Origin: Lunularia cruciata
Lineage: Eukaryota > Streptophyta > Marchantiopsida > Lunulariales > Lunulariaceae
Assembly: GCA_948567375.1 (NCBI GenBank)
Contig: OX419761.1
Location: 31,782,243-31,846,242 of the forward strand
Direction of reading: 5' to 3'
Length of the DNA stretch: 64,000 bases
Positions 12,024-24,683 of this stretch are shown piece by piece. The notes under the pieces are model-generated. The model was not told where the DNA came from. It saw nothing but the letters and a program-made list of their open reading frames with translations, and ran no database searches. Numbering within the stretch: the first letter of the stretch is position 1; the number at the start of each line of letters is the position of its first letter. Both the position numbers and the translations under genes were made by a program.

Positions 12024-15000
12024 TCATAACAACATCTCCACCTGAAGAGCCACATAACATACATCAGAAGCTTGCATGTACAATTGCCAAGCTTGGGTCC
12101 ATAGTGCCATCAAAGTTTGGGAGGTGACATGGTGTGCAATTGTGCATGTGATCCCTCCAAACAACACCATCATGGCCTTCCAACATAAGGACGCCGAAAG
12201 GCAAAATCTCATGCATTCTCAGGGTAGTGTGATCTATAGTCACATTAAATGTCATTGGTGTAGTCTACTATAGATAAACATAACCACCTAGATGAAATTG
12301 ACAAATAGAGGGTCTATAAGCTCCTCCATAAATAGTAGCATAGCATAAGGTATCCGTAGGTTGAGCAATTGATAGGTCTCAAAGGCCATCGGTATCACTC
12401 TCCAAAAGGGCTTTGCTCATTTAGAACATGTGCTCATCCATATGCCTTAGATCATCCAAGTCTAAAACTACAATATCACTACAAATGGTTGTAGGTAAAT
12501 TTGGATCTCATCCATAGAGTAGAAAGTAAGGAGACTAGCCGGCTGAATTTATAGCCCATGGCCAACCAAGGTAATTGGCGATCACAATCTCCCAAGTGGC
12601 TTCTTTGCAAATTGTACTTACACAATCCTATCTTCATAGTCTGAACCATTATCTTTGCTAAGCCATTTGCCTCAAGGTGATCTTGGGAAGTAGTATGATG
12701 ATCAATCAAGGCCTTGTCACATAAGACTTGAAACTCTCCCAAGAACTTTGTACCATGATCAGTCAAAACCGCAACTACTACACCAAAATGACTAAGAATA
12801 CAATCTAAGAAAGAGTAAGATGTCCCTTCCCTAGAGTTGTCCAAAATTGTCATCAACTCAATCACTTTGAGAAGTGCTCCTCCAGAACTATAACATAATG
12901 ATGATGTCTTACAATCAACAATAAAGCCCCAACAAAATCCAAACTCTAGTGGTAACCCCATAATAGGTAATGAGTAATGGGTAAATATGGCATGGGAGCA
13001 TTAAATAATGCTCTAACTTGATACAAACCACACATCTAGCAATAAAATATTGGACATTGGTCTATATACTATGCTAGCAATAGTGACTTTTGAGTAAGCT
13101 ATATGTATGCTTTACTCAAAATGTCCTAGCTCCTCATGAGCATGTTATACTAATTGTGGTCTCTAAGATAAGAATGGTACCACTTTGACTCTACAATCCT
13201 CCCATACACAAAGAAGGTGTTTTCCCTCCAACCTAAATAGCTTGGCTCGTTGAAAGACATGATCTCTCTCATTGGCACTAATTGTGCTACCTACAACACC
13301 AACGCAAAGATAATCCAACATTAAGATATCATCATGAATGTCTCATTGACCTATACCAATATTTCCACCTTCTAGATCTTTGACCTCAACAACTCCTCTT
13401 GTTTGTATTGAGAGAGATACTACCAAAGCCTCAAAAAATATACATAGAAAGGTAAATGCATGCCAACTTGATACCATCTACTCATCTATCTCACCATGCC
13501 AACATACTCCGGTCTGATCATATTGGCTAGGACATGGATTTCTACTCTCAACTCATTTACATCATAGTTCACCACTTTAAGCCTGTGAATAATTATAATG
13601 TCATACTCTTGTAAAATCAAAGTACATTATACAAGCTTCCTTGAAAGCTTGTTGGACTCCATCAACTACTTCAATGGTTGATGATCAATCATGAGAGCAA
13701 AGGAATTACCAAATAGGTAATAGTGGAGATGTGCTATTGCCCACATTATTGCCAAGCACTCTCTTGCAATTGAATTATACTTCACCTCTGCTGAATTGTT
13801 GGAGTGACTAGCATAGGCCACCACAAATTTCTTCCCTTCATCATCCTACTAGGTGAGCATTGCTCAAAGCTCCAACGTACTTCAATTAGTATGAACCTAG
13901 AATGGTTGTCCTTTGATTGATCTCTTGAGAATAAGAGCAGATGTCAACCTCTCCTTGAGCTCTATAAAAGCTCTCTCTTGCTCATCTCTCCAACACCACT
14001 CTTGTGTAAGCTTGGTCAGCCTTTGCAATGGTATTAATTTCTCTAACAAATTGGCAATAGAAGTTTTCCAACCCAAGGAATGCTCACACTTTGTTCACTA
14101 TTTTAGGCTAAGGAATACTTGCAATAACCTCTACCTTCGTCTACTAAACACCAAGTCTAACAAAGTAGATAGTGTGACCCAAATACTCAACATGCTCATG
14201 GAAGAATCTACATTTCCCAAGATATAACTTGAGTGCATGAGATCTCAATCTCTCAAACACTTCCAAATATCTCTCATGCTCCTCCACTATAGTGCTATAG
14301 ACCAAAATGTCATCAATATTACACCAAGCAAAATCTAATCTTGCTAAGATCTTGTCCGTGACCCTTTGGAACTTGGAAGAGTGTCTCTTTAACCCAAATA
14401 ATAAGAACCTCCATTGATACAATACATCTTTATCATGAGGATCAATAGCACAAAATGCTATCTTGGATAACATTTTTATACTTGTCCTCCTTCTTGATTG
14501 GCAATGGATGATATCCTACTCAAAGATCCAAAGTATTGAAGACCTTGCATGCCTAATTGTATCAAAGATCTCCTCCAATGTAAGCATAACATACTAATCA
14601 ACCCTAGTCTATTAGTTGAAAGGATGGTAATCTCCCTACATCTGCCTAACTATTTAGTTGTCATGCATATCTTTCTTGGCTTGCATCACTATAGTTGAAG
14701 CATACTCTCTATGTGAAATCTCCACCAAAATAGCCTCAAAACGGTCTCTACTCCAACTTTGAATTAATAATCTCTCCATGTTACTATGTCTATAAGGAAA
14801 TAAAAAATTGGTGTATCACTAGTCAACTCAATCCAACTACTACATCCTTCCAAATCTTTTGTATTGAAGGCTAAACAACTTTTGTAGCTCCTCAAGAACT
14901 TCCAAATTCCCCATCTTTCCACTTCTGTAAGCTTGGATCCAATGTTTGGCTCTATAACTAATGTATTCTCTATAACTAATGTAGGAGTGGAAGACACATT

Positions 15001-15109
15001 GATTGGCTGCTACAGTTGGGCTATTGGGAGCAATAATAGCATGCTCATAATCACCAAAGTTCCCAACTTTAGATTGAAATACTCCCTTTGCTTTAGATGC
15101 AAGCTCCAC
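12024..15109 (-). pseudogene. Element A pol remnant: linker, reverse transcriptase, RNase H, integrase, C-terminal tail
   Basis: Pieces in several frames align in the normal gypsy order on the minus strand. At 14,764-15,109 is the protease-RT linker with FLRSYKSCLAF. At 14,144-14,473 is the reverse transcriptase core with CNIDDILVYS at about 14,309-14,323, the Y-X-D-D box with its Tyr replaced by Asn two residues before the Asp pair. RNase H lies at about 13,600-13,900. The integrase core is at 12,479-12,961 (LTDHGTKFLGEF and a later EANGLAK segment). Near 12,024-12,255 is a tail with HLPN and MDPSLA that recurs in element B. Stops and frameshifts separate every piece. Confidence 0.8.
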
Positions 15110-18100
15110 ACATCCTCTAGTTGCATCTCAAGTAGACTAAGGGTGTAACCCAAGTAAACCACACTCACTTGGATGTACCCCAAGTAGACCATTCTCACTA
15201 GTAGTCATTAGCTATGTCCCAAGAATATCATGCTCACTTGGTTCATCACTTCCAACATGTGCTTGAATCATATTGATAGGCATAGAGCTCACAAGTGTCT
15301 AAGCATGTCTATCAAGCATATTCTATTTTGCTTTGCCAATCCAAAGCTCACAATCCACGTCAAACAGTTTAGATCCACAACTTGACCTAACACTTGATAC
15401 TTGGATGCTTTTGATATAGTTGAAAAAATGGTGATATTGGTATGGAAACCTATCACTCACTTTCTCTCATTTGCATTGAGTTCCACCAACTACTATAATC
15501 ATGAGTCCCAAATAAGTTCAAGACCTCCCTCTCAAAAAGCATGTGAGCTTGGGAAACTCATGAGTGTGGTAAATTAGCTTTGGGTTGTCCAACAAGGTTC
15601 ACCACTACCATAGGAGACCTATCAACCACTACCACTATTTGAGATTGGTGCTTAATATCTAGAATATCATCAACAATAAGGTGGGCTAGCCATTGAATCC
15701 CATCATAGGCACATTCTAAAACCTCTTTAGATAAGAGGTTCATCCACCAAAGATAAGACTATGAGCCTATGATCCAACTTTGGCTACATCCAACAACATG
15801 GTAAGTCCTATCTAAGAATGGACATGATGTGTACTCTCCACCACTTGTGTACAAGAATCATCTATCAAAGGGACATTCTCCAAAGTATAGGCTAGAGAAA
15901 TGGCCTAATGAACCTAGAGATGTCATGGTATACATAACATCCCCCAAAACATACCAAAATAGAGATCATGTAGACCTTGACCTCATCCAGCACAGATATG
16001 GCCATCCAAAAATCATGAAATAAATAGGACCATATCTCTCTAGATCTTATCTCCTTAGTAAGGAAATTTTTGATAGTAAGGTTTTCTAGCAACCCTTAAG
16101 TATTGACGTTGGTAATAACTCAGGATGTTGGTAGGCCAAGTGCACTACATGATGTAGAGAGACTCACCTAGCAATCTCATCTCCACAAAAAGTACCTTTG
16201 AACTTGTATATTTGCCTATAGTACCACAAATAGTCCAATATTGATCCCATCAAACTACTCCAATAGGTATATTGCCTCTATTAGATACTAGCAAGCAATA
16301 AGTGTGGTATCCAAAGATGACAAGGTAATACTCTCCAAAGGTTCATCCTCACATTGGTCTCTTGGTGATACAAAGGCTCTACTCCAAGCCGATTGCACCA
16401 ATTCATCCGCATCTTGATGCAATGCCTCCTCAAAACTCCACAATAGAACATCTAAGGTGGACGGAAAAAATTCACTCATACTTCAAATCCAAGTGATCTC
16501 CTTTGGTATAGAGGCATCTTTGATATGGGCATTCCTCTTTAATAAGTCATTAGGCCAAGTAATGGAACCATTGAAAGTTGAAAATGATGTCATGGTCTTG
16601 ATTGTAGTGAGCCAAGATTGCCACTACTAAAGCATACTAATAGGTGACATACACATCCCTCACTTGACTACCAACTTGGCCAACAAAAAGCTATCTCTTC
16701 CCAATAGTCAATATTTAAACCTATGGGGTATAATACTACTCCACCAATTAGCAATCATATGACTATATCATTGTCATAAAGGTCTAAGCTCTCACCATAG
16801 AGCTATAAGTCAGATGACCAGGATAAATCTGGACAATGAGCTCTCCATATGTGATGTACTATGTAGAACCACTCCTTAAAAATGTTTGGATCTGAAATAG
16901 ACACCTCTCCATATTGGTCTTTTGTAGCCCAAGATTGACAATTATAGCCTTCTCTAACATAAGAGGTTGCACACTAAAGTCTAACAAGATCGTCTATGGT
17001 GAATAGACCTTCCTTAAAGATCCCACCAAATTGAAAATCCCACTCTAGTTGTCCAATAGGACAACTCTAGGTGTGTACTCAGCTTGCTCAAATGCAAGTC
17101 TAATTGGTAACTCCTTCAATCTACTAATAGCTAACTACCATAAACCACTAGTAGTTGAATAGATCATATGCTTCTCAACCAATTTAGCTCCACCATCAAT
17201 CACCTTTGCTCTAGAGGTAAAAAAATACATCATCCTTACTCTTAGAAAGTATGGTGGCCAACCGGAACACTAGAGTTGGGTCAACTTAAAATGTAAACAT
17301 GTCATTGGTTGAGAACAAAGGAGAGTACATAATCAACTAAGCTACCTCAACATTGTGCTAGATTCAATCTATGTAGTATTAGATTGAACAGAGATATCAC
17401 CAAAAGAATATTTGTACTAATAGGGAAGAGCCAAAAATAGCATAAAACCTTTAGAGCTAATTTTGGAGGCCTAAATAGATGAATTAGGCCTCAAAAATGT
17501 GTGGAATTCTTCCTTAGGAGCAAAAAAGGTTTGCCTTCCCTCCCCTTATTTGTCTTGTCAAGAGCTTTCTAATGGTACCTCACCCATGTGATTTTGAGAT
17601 TCCTATAGGAAGATTCTCTAAAGATTCCCTTTGGTCAAAGATTTTTGACCAGCCAGATAGGACTAAAACCAACATGTCACCTATGCATAAAAATAATCTA
17701 AGGGTAGAGCTCATTGACATGTCACTAATCTATGCATCTGATCCAAGGATTGAGCTTCCTTTGAGGAAATCTTCTTTGCTATATAATAAAGACAAGGTGC
17801 TCCTTTGGGGCATTGGAGTTTTGAGTGTGAAGATTTGTGTTTCTTCTTCTATGTTTCTCTTGTCCTTGGAAGATTACATACACTAGGACATTTAGGAGCA
17901 ATAGAATTTTTTTTTAGTGCCTCAAAGAGGGTGAAAGACTAGGGAAGTCTAACTTGTCTACCAATCTCTCCTTTGTGTGGGTTCAACTCCACTAATGCTC
18001 CTACAAGCTTTGGAGCATATATTAGACTCATAGTCACTAAGGTAGATGCATCTACCTATGCTGCTCTACATATAAAGTCCAAGACATCTCTATCACCAAC

Positions 18101-18154
18101 ATAAGAGGTGGAAGCCTCAATGTTTGAATCTGATCTCCTTTGAGTTATAGCCAT
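15110..18154 (-). pseudogene. Element A gag and protease region, degenerate
   Basis: On the minus strand an ATG at 18,154 just inside the 5' LTR opens a short frame with NIEASTSYVGDRD, probably the gag start; a stop follows soon after. Later fragments (16,288-16,479 with WSFEEALHQDADELV; 15,558-15,743) have counterparts in element B (for example 23,363-23,575), showing they are old coding sequence rather than chance. No zinc knuckle or protease motif survives clearly. Confidence 0.55.
17340..17879 (+). mobile_element. F-family LTR remnant inside element A
   Basis: This segment matches the solo LTR at 21,083-21,835 in the same orientation: shared landmarks include tatcaccaaaagaatattt near its start, aatggtacctcacccatgtg near 17,571 and ggaagattaca at its end. 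The right end, ATTACA at 17,879, matches the F LTR terminus. The left end is too diverged to place, and no target duplication can be read. Confidence 0.65.
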
Positions 18155-18201
18155 GCTAGCCAATCTCTACTCCAACTACTCAATCCAAGTTGTCATACAT
18201 T

Positions 18202-18835
18202 TGTACATCACTACTCAACATACATCATTGTCAACATCATACATATAGAAGTACAATTCACACATAAATCATATATGAATTCTAAAGTGCGACATTAAAT
18301 CAATTCACTCTTCTACTTGAGTCACACTCAAATTGGATCTAAACTCAACAGTCCACCGAACAATCTACCAAAAATCAAGCATTGATTATAGTCAAGCCAC
18401 GCCCACTCTAACCAAGAGACTCTAGGTGATGCTTTTGGGTCTTTATCTACCATAGCAAGGAATTCAAAGGCTCAACACTGGAGAAGTGAGCTCTCTAGAG
18501 CTACATTTCAAAATTATACTCCTTTACTCAACCTAGGTCTCCAGCCTTAATGGTGCCATTGATGGCACATTTGATGGTGCAAACGGTGCAAGTGATGGTG
18601 GGTCTCACCATGTGATCAATAGCCCTAACATGAAATCCGGTCACCATCAAATAGTCTATGAGAAACTACCAAAATAAAAATGATTGCCAACACTACCACT
18701 TTAGTGTTTGAGCATACTAGCTTTGGTGCCACAAATGTTGTGATAGTTGTCATGTGTAAATACATTGTTGTCAATAACATACATTATAAAAGCACAACTC
18801 ACATATAAGTCATACTTGAACTCTAAAGTGCCATA
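18202..18835 (-). repeat. Shared LTR: 5' LTR of element A and 3' LTR of element B
   Basis: About 634 bp matching 11,134-11,752. To its left on the plus strand (downstream on the minus strand) is the start of A gag; to its right is the pol tail of B with a purine-rich tract next to the LTR edge. One LTR therefore serves two elements, the expected product of unequal recombination between LTRs. It carries the same internal duplication as the A 3' LTR (18,202-18,290 and about 18,750-18,835). Confidence 0.7.
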
Positions 18836-19010
18836 ATTACCTTCCTAGCTGGTGGTTAGGTCCCTCTAACTCCAAGTATGTGATATGCCATATGGTGGGA
18901 AAATATTAGGAAGCTAGGTGATATTGAGCTCCATTGCTAATTGTTTATATGAAATCTATATCCATAAAGAATGAACGAGCTATAAGTCAAGTACATTGAA
19001 GATATAGCCA

Positions 19011-22000
19011 CTAGCCTTGAGGAACCACCATGAGGGGAGGGATCAAACACACCATATGCCATCCTCTTGAACAACCATCATACACCAACAAAGTAGCAGC
19101 TCCGCCAAAAGAGCCACATAACATACACTGCAAGCCTCCACATACAAGTGCTAAGCTTGGATCCATAGTGCCACCAATGTTTGGGATGTGGCATGGCGCA
19201 CAATTGCAAACATGATCCTTCCAAAAATCACCATCATATCCTTCTAACATGAGGACTCTAGAATGCAAAACCTCATGCATTCTCAAGATAGTGTGGCCAA
19301 TAGTCACATCAAGTGTCATTGGTGCAGTCTATTATAGAAAAACATAATCACAAGGATGAAATCAACAAATAGAGGGTCTATAAGCTCCTCCTCAAATAGT
19401 AGCATAGCATAAGGTATCCCTAGGCTAAGCAATTCCCAAGTTCTCAAAGGCCATTGGGATCACTCTTTGAAAATTCTTTGCTCATTGAGAACATGCACTC
19501 ACACATACGTTTAGATCATCCAAGTCTAAAACTACAATAGCATCATGAAAAATGGCTATTGGTTAATCCAGATCTTGTCCATAGAGTAGAAATTAAGGAG
19601 AGAAGGATGCTAAGGAGGCTTGCCGATTGAACCAATAACCCATGGTCAACCAAGGTAATTGGAGATCCAAATCTCCCAAGTGGCCTCTTTGCAAACCATA
19701 CTTATGCAATCCTCTCTTCATAGTCAGAACCACTCTCTTTGCTAAGCCATCTACCTCCAGGTGATCTTGAGAGGTAGTACAGTGATCAATCAAGACCTTG
19801 TCACACAACACTTGAAACTTCCCAAAGAACTCTATACCCTGATCAATCAAAACCTTAGTTGATACACCAAAATGACTAAGAACTTGATCCAAGAACAAGT
19901 ATATTGTCCCTTCATTGGACTTGTCAAGAAGTGCTACTACCTCAATCTATTTGAAGAAGTGCTCCACCATAACCAAAACATATTGATGATGTCTCACATT
20001 CAACAATAAAGGTCTAGCAAAGTCTGACTCCAAGAATAACCCAATCCCATGATAGGTAATGGGTGTAAATACGGCATAAGAGCATTAAATGATGCTCTAA
20101 CTTGGTCACAAACTCCACATTTGGTAAAAAATTGCTATACATTGCTTTGCATATCGTGCTACCAATAATGACTCTAGAGTAAGCTATATGTATGTTTACT
20201 CCAAAATGTCCTAGCTTCTCATGAGCATGATGTACCAATTGTGGTCATTAAGATGGAAATGGTACTACTTGCACTTTACCATCCTCCCATGCACAAAGAA
20301 GGTGTTTTTCTTCCAATCTAAATTGTTGAAGAACACAATCTCTCCCTTTGGTACCAACTATCTCACCACAATACCAATGCAAAGATAATACATCATTAAG
20401 ACATTACCATGAATGTCTCGCTGACTTGTACTAATATCTCTATCCTCTTGATCTATGACCTTAATAATTCCTCTTGTATGTGTTGAGAAAGATATCATCA
20501 AAGCTTCAAAAAATATACATAGAAAGGTAGATGCATGCCAACTTGGAACCATTTACTCATCTATCTCACCATGCCAACATACTCTAATCTGATCCTACTA
20601 GTTGGGACATGGGTTTCTACTCAACCCATTTGCATCAGAATTCACCACTCCAAGTTTATGAATAACCATGAAATCATACTCTTGTAAATCAAAGCTTATC
20701 ATGCAAGCTTTCTTGAAAGCTTGTTGGACTCTACCAACCACTTCAATGGGTGATGATCAATCATGAGAGTGAAGGGATTACCAAATGCCTAACATTGGAA
20801 AGGTGCTATTTCTTACACTATTGCTAAGCACTCTTCCTCATATGAACTATACTTCAACTCCACTGAATTGTTGGAGCGACTAACATAAGCCACCACAAAC
20901 TCCTTCCCCTCATCATCTTGTTGGGTGAGCACTAGTCCAAGCCCAAATGTACTCCAATCAATATGAACTCTGAGTGGTTGTCCTTTGATTGGTCTCCTAA
21001 GAATAGGGGCAAATGTCAACCTCTCTTTGAGCTCTATAGAAGCTTTCTCTTGCTCATCTCCCCAACACCACTCTTGTGTAAGTGTAATACCAATAGCTAG
21101 ACATATGATCTAGAAATGAAATTTGATTTGGTAACATCTAGGAGGATTTTATACATGATGGACTAAGTAGATCAGATAGAGGTATCACCAAAAGAGTACT
21201 TCTACTAATAGGCCAAAAATTGAAACATGCTTGAAGACTTTAGAATCAATAGCTAGACATATGATCTAAAGATAGAATTTGGGTTGGTGACATCTAGAAG
21301 GATGGTACACATAATAAATGAAGTAGATTAGGTAGAGGTATCACCAAAAGAGCACTTCTACTAATAGAGCAGAAACCAAATAGGCTTGAAAACTTGAGGT
21401 AATTTTCAAGGCCTAATTCATCCATTAGGATGAATTAGGCCTAAAAGATGTGTAGATTCCCCCTTCCCCCCAGAAAAGGAAGGCTGGATTTTCCTCCCCT
21501 TGTTTTGTCTCACAGAGAGCTTTCCAATGGTACCTCACCCATGTGATTCTGAGATTCATATAAGAAGATTCCCTAAAAGATTCACTCCAATCAAAGCTTG
21601 TTTGACCAACTAGATAGGACTAGGATTGATATATCACCCATCCAGGAAAGTAATTCAAGGGTGGAGCTTGTTGACATGTCACCTATCCATGTACCTAATC
21701 CTGTGGTGGAGCATCCTTGGAGGAGATCCTCTTGGTTATATAATAAAGAGAAGGTGCTCCCTTGGGGCACCAAAGTTTGAGTGTGAAACTTGTCTTTTCT
21801 CTTCTGTGCTTCTTTGCTATCCTTGGAATATTACAGTAAGCTTGGTTAGTTTTTTCAAGTCCTTGGCAATGGTGAGAAATCCTCTAATATATTGGTGATA
21901 AATGTTCACCAATCCAAGGAATGTTTTCACTTTGCTCACATCTATGGGCCAAGGAATACATGCAATAGTATCCACCTTGGTCTGCTAAACACCAAGGCTA

Positions 22001-22620
22001 CTTGGGTAGATAGTGATCCAAATAATCAACTTGCTTGTGGAAGAATTACACTTCCTAAGATGTGATTTGAATCCATGAATCCTCAACTTATCAAATATCT
22101 CCAACAAATGTCTCTCATACTCCTCCGCAATAATACTATAAACCAAAATGTCATCAATATAGCACCAAGAAAAATCCAATCTTATTAGGATCTTGACCAT
22201 CACCCTTTGGAAATTTGCAAGAGCATTCTTTAACCCTAATATTAAGAGCTTCCTTTGATATTATATATCCTTATTGTGAGGATCAATAGCCCAAAATTTC
22301 ATTTTGGACTTGTCTTCCTCCTTGATCGGCAACTAATGCTATCTTGCTCAAAGATATAAAGTACAAAAGACATTTGCATGCCCACTTGCATTAAAGATCT
22401 CCTTTGATGTAAGCATAGCATACCAATTAACCATAGTCCATCGGTTGATAAGATAGTAATCTCCACACATCTGCCTATCTCTGTAGTTGTCATGCATATC
22501 CTTTTTGGCTGGCATCATTATAGTTGAAGCATACTCTTTATGTTAAAACCCCACCAAACCAGTCTCAAAAAGGTCTCTACTCTTAACTCTAAATCAATGC
22601 TCTCTCCATATCATTATATT
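19011..22620 (-). pseudogene. Element B pol remnant
   Basis: On the minus strand: reverse transcriptase with CYIDDILVYS at about 22,135-22,164 (catalytic Asp pair kept); RNase H with RVHIDWSTFGLG and YEEECLAIV (20,813-21,019); integrase zinc-binding start with HEKLGHFG (20,014-20,238); integrase core with VLIDQGIEFFG (19,593-19,898); and the tail with CNCAPCHIPN and MDPSLALV (19,011-19,319). The frames are disrupted, and a 753-bp solo LTR separates RNase H from reverse transcriptase. Confidence 0.82.
21083..21835 (+). mobile_element. Solo LTR of gypsy family F with 5-bp target duplication GTAAG
   Basis: The element begins TGTAATA and ends TATTACA, a perfect 7-bp terminal inverted repeat with TG...CA. 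It is flanked by GTAAG at 21,078-21,082 and 21,836-21,840. The homologous uninterrupted site in element A (near 14,005, cttgtgtaagcttgg) carries GTAAG once. Length 753 bp, including an internal tandem duplication. The matching 3' LTR with coding sequence is at about 42,560-43,159, which identifies the family as gypsy. Confidence 0.9.
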
Positions 22621-22699
22621 AGGGATATCAAAAATTGGGGTATCGTTAGTCAACTCATTCTGAATACTAGGTCCTTTTATAGCATCTAAATTCCTTACA

Positions 22700-24683
22700 T
22701 TGAAGGCAAAACACCTCATATAGATCCTCAAGAAAATCCACACTCTTCATCTTTTTCCTCTTGCAAGCTTAGGTCCAATGTTTGGCTCCTAAGTATCCTC
22801 TATAATTGATATAGGAGTGTAAGATACACTACTTGGCAACTACATTGGGCCCTTGGGAGCAATAATGACATACTCCCAACCACCAAAGCCTCCAACCTCA
22901 GTGCAAAAAACTCCCTCTACTCTAGTTGCAAGTTCCATACATTGTCTAGCTGCATCCCAAGTAGACCAAGGGTGTAACCCAAGTAGACCATAATACTTAG
23001 ATAGACCTCAAGTAGACCACTCTTACTAGTAGCCATTGGCTATGTTCCAAGAGTATTATGCCCACTCAGTCCATTGCCCTCAACATGTGCTTGAATTGTC
23101 TTGATTGATACAAAACTGACAAGTGTTAGAGTAAAGATGCCTATCAAGTGCATCCGATGCAGCTCTACCAAGCCAATGCTCACAATCCAAGTCAAATAGT
23201 TTAGGTCCATAGCTTGACTTAACACCCGATGCATGGATGCCTCTAACACTACTATAATAGCAATAATATCAATACAAGAACCATCACTTACTCCCTCTTC
23301 TTGGCATTGGGCTCCACTGACTATTGTAACTATGAGTCCCAAACAAGTCCAAGACCTCTCTCTCAAAAAGCATTGGAGCTTAGGGAACTCATAAGTGTGG
23401 GTAAAGTAGCTTTGTGTTGTCCAACAAGGTTCACCACTACCATATATGACCTATTAGCCTTTACTACCATCCTAGATTGGCAACCAACATCCAAAACATC
23501 ATCAATAATAAGGTGGTCTAGTCGTTGAATCCCAACATAAGCACACTGTAGAACCTTTCTAGGTACGAGGTTCATCCATGAAAGACAAAGACAATGAACT
23601 TATGATCCCACTCTATCTGCATCTGACAACATGGTAGGTCTTATCCAAGAATGGACTTGATGTGTACTCACCACCACTCATGTACAAGAATCACCCATCA
23701 AAGAGATATTCTCTAAAATGTAGGTTAGAGAAACGGATTGATGAACCAAGAGATGTTGTAGTATATGTAACATCTCTCAAAATACACCAAAATGAAGATC
23801 CTATAGACTTTGACTTTGGCCAAGACAAGTATGTCCTTGACATAGCCATCCAAAAGTCACCAAATGAATTGGACCATGTCTCTCCAAATCTTACACCCCC
23901 CGTAAGGAAATGTCTACTAATAGGGTCTTTTGGTAACCCTTGATTGCTGACATTGGTAATAACTCAAGATACCAATATGCCAAGTGTGCCACATGATGTA
24001 GAGAATCTCATTTAGTAGTCTCATCTCTCTCCACATAAAAGTACCTCTAAACATGTATACATGTTTGTAATATTGCAACTAGTCCAATGTTAATCCCACC
24101 AAACAACTCCAATAGACATACTCCCTCTATTGGATACTTACAAGATAATAGACTTTGGAAGCTCATCTTCACATTGGTCTCTTGGTGGTACAAAGGCTCC
24201 ACTCCAAGCCTACTCAACCAATTGATCTATATGTTATTGCAATGTCTCAAACTCCACAATGGAACTTCCAAGGTGGATGGAACAATCCCAATTTTACTAA
24301 GGTATCCTCCACATAAATGTTCTCTTTTAATAAGTCACTAGGCCAAGCAATGAAACCATTGATGCCATAGTCCTTTACTATAGTAAGCCAAGATTGCCAC
24401 TACTAAAGCACAATGGTAGGAAATATACTGATCTCTCACTTGACTCATCTCTCATGACTTGACCCTCATCTCTCACTTGGCCCATAAGAAGTTGTCTCCT
24501 CATAAATATTTAATGGAGTTTAACATTGTTCCACCAATAGCACATCTTATGACTTTACAAAAATTGTAATGGCTTGAGTTCTCACCATAGAGCTATCAAT
24601 CAGATAACCAGGTTAAATTTAGACAATGAGCTCTCTAGATGTGATGTATTATGTAAAACCACCTCCTAGAGATGTTTGGATCT
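22700..24683 (-). pseudogene. Element B gag and protease region, degenerate
   Basis: Minus-strand fragments at 23,040-23,366 and 23,363-23,575 correspond to those of element A (VLQCAYVGIQRLDHLIIDDV versus the A version at 15,558-15,743). No intact gag motif remains. Confidence 0.55.

Larger units (their letters stand above)
11134..18835 (-). mobile_element. Decayed Ty3/gypsy element A, shares its 5' LTR with element B
   Basis: Read on the minus strand the order is 5' LTR (18,202-18,835), gag region from about 18,154, protease/linker, reverse transcriptase, RNase H, integrase, a pol tail, then 3' LTR (11,134-11,752). The two LTRs are clearly related, including the segment around the conserved gagactc motif. 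A purine-rich tract (complement of attgcctcccct at 11,753-11,764) sits where the polypurine tract should be. The coding regions are broken by many stops and frameshifts, so the element cannot move by itself. An F-family LTR lies in the gag region. The integrase-RNase H order identifies Ty3/gypsy. Confidence 0.8.
18202..24683 (-). mobile_element. Decayed Ty3/gypsy element B, tandem to A and truncated at its 5' side
   Basis: Element B parallels A almost segment by segment on the minus strand: pol tail (about 19,011-19,319), integrase (19,593-20,238), RNase H (20,813-21,019), reverse transcriptase (21,985-22,620) and gag region (22,700-24,683). It is interrupted by an F solo LTR (21,083-21,835). 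Its homology to A ends at about 24,683, where a C-family fragment begins; no 5' LTR is found beyond. Confidence 0.78.
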
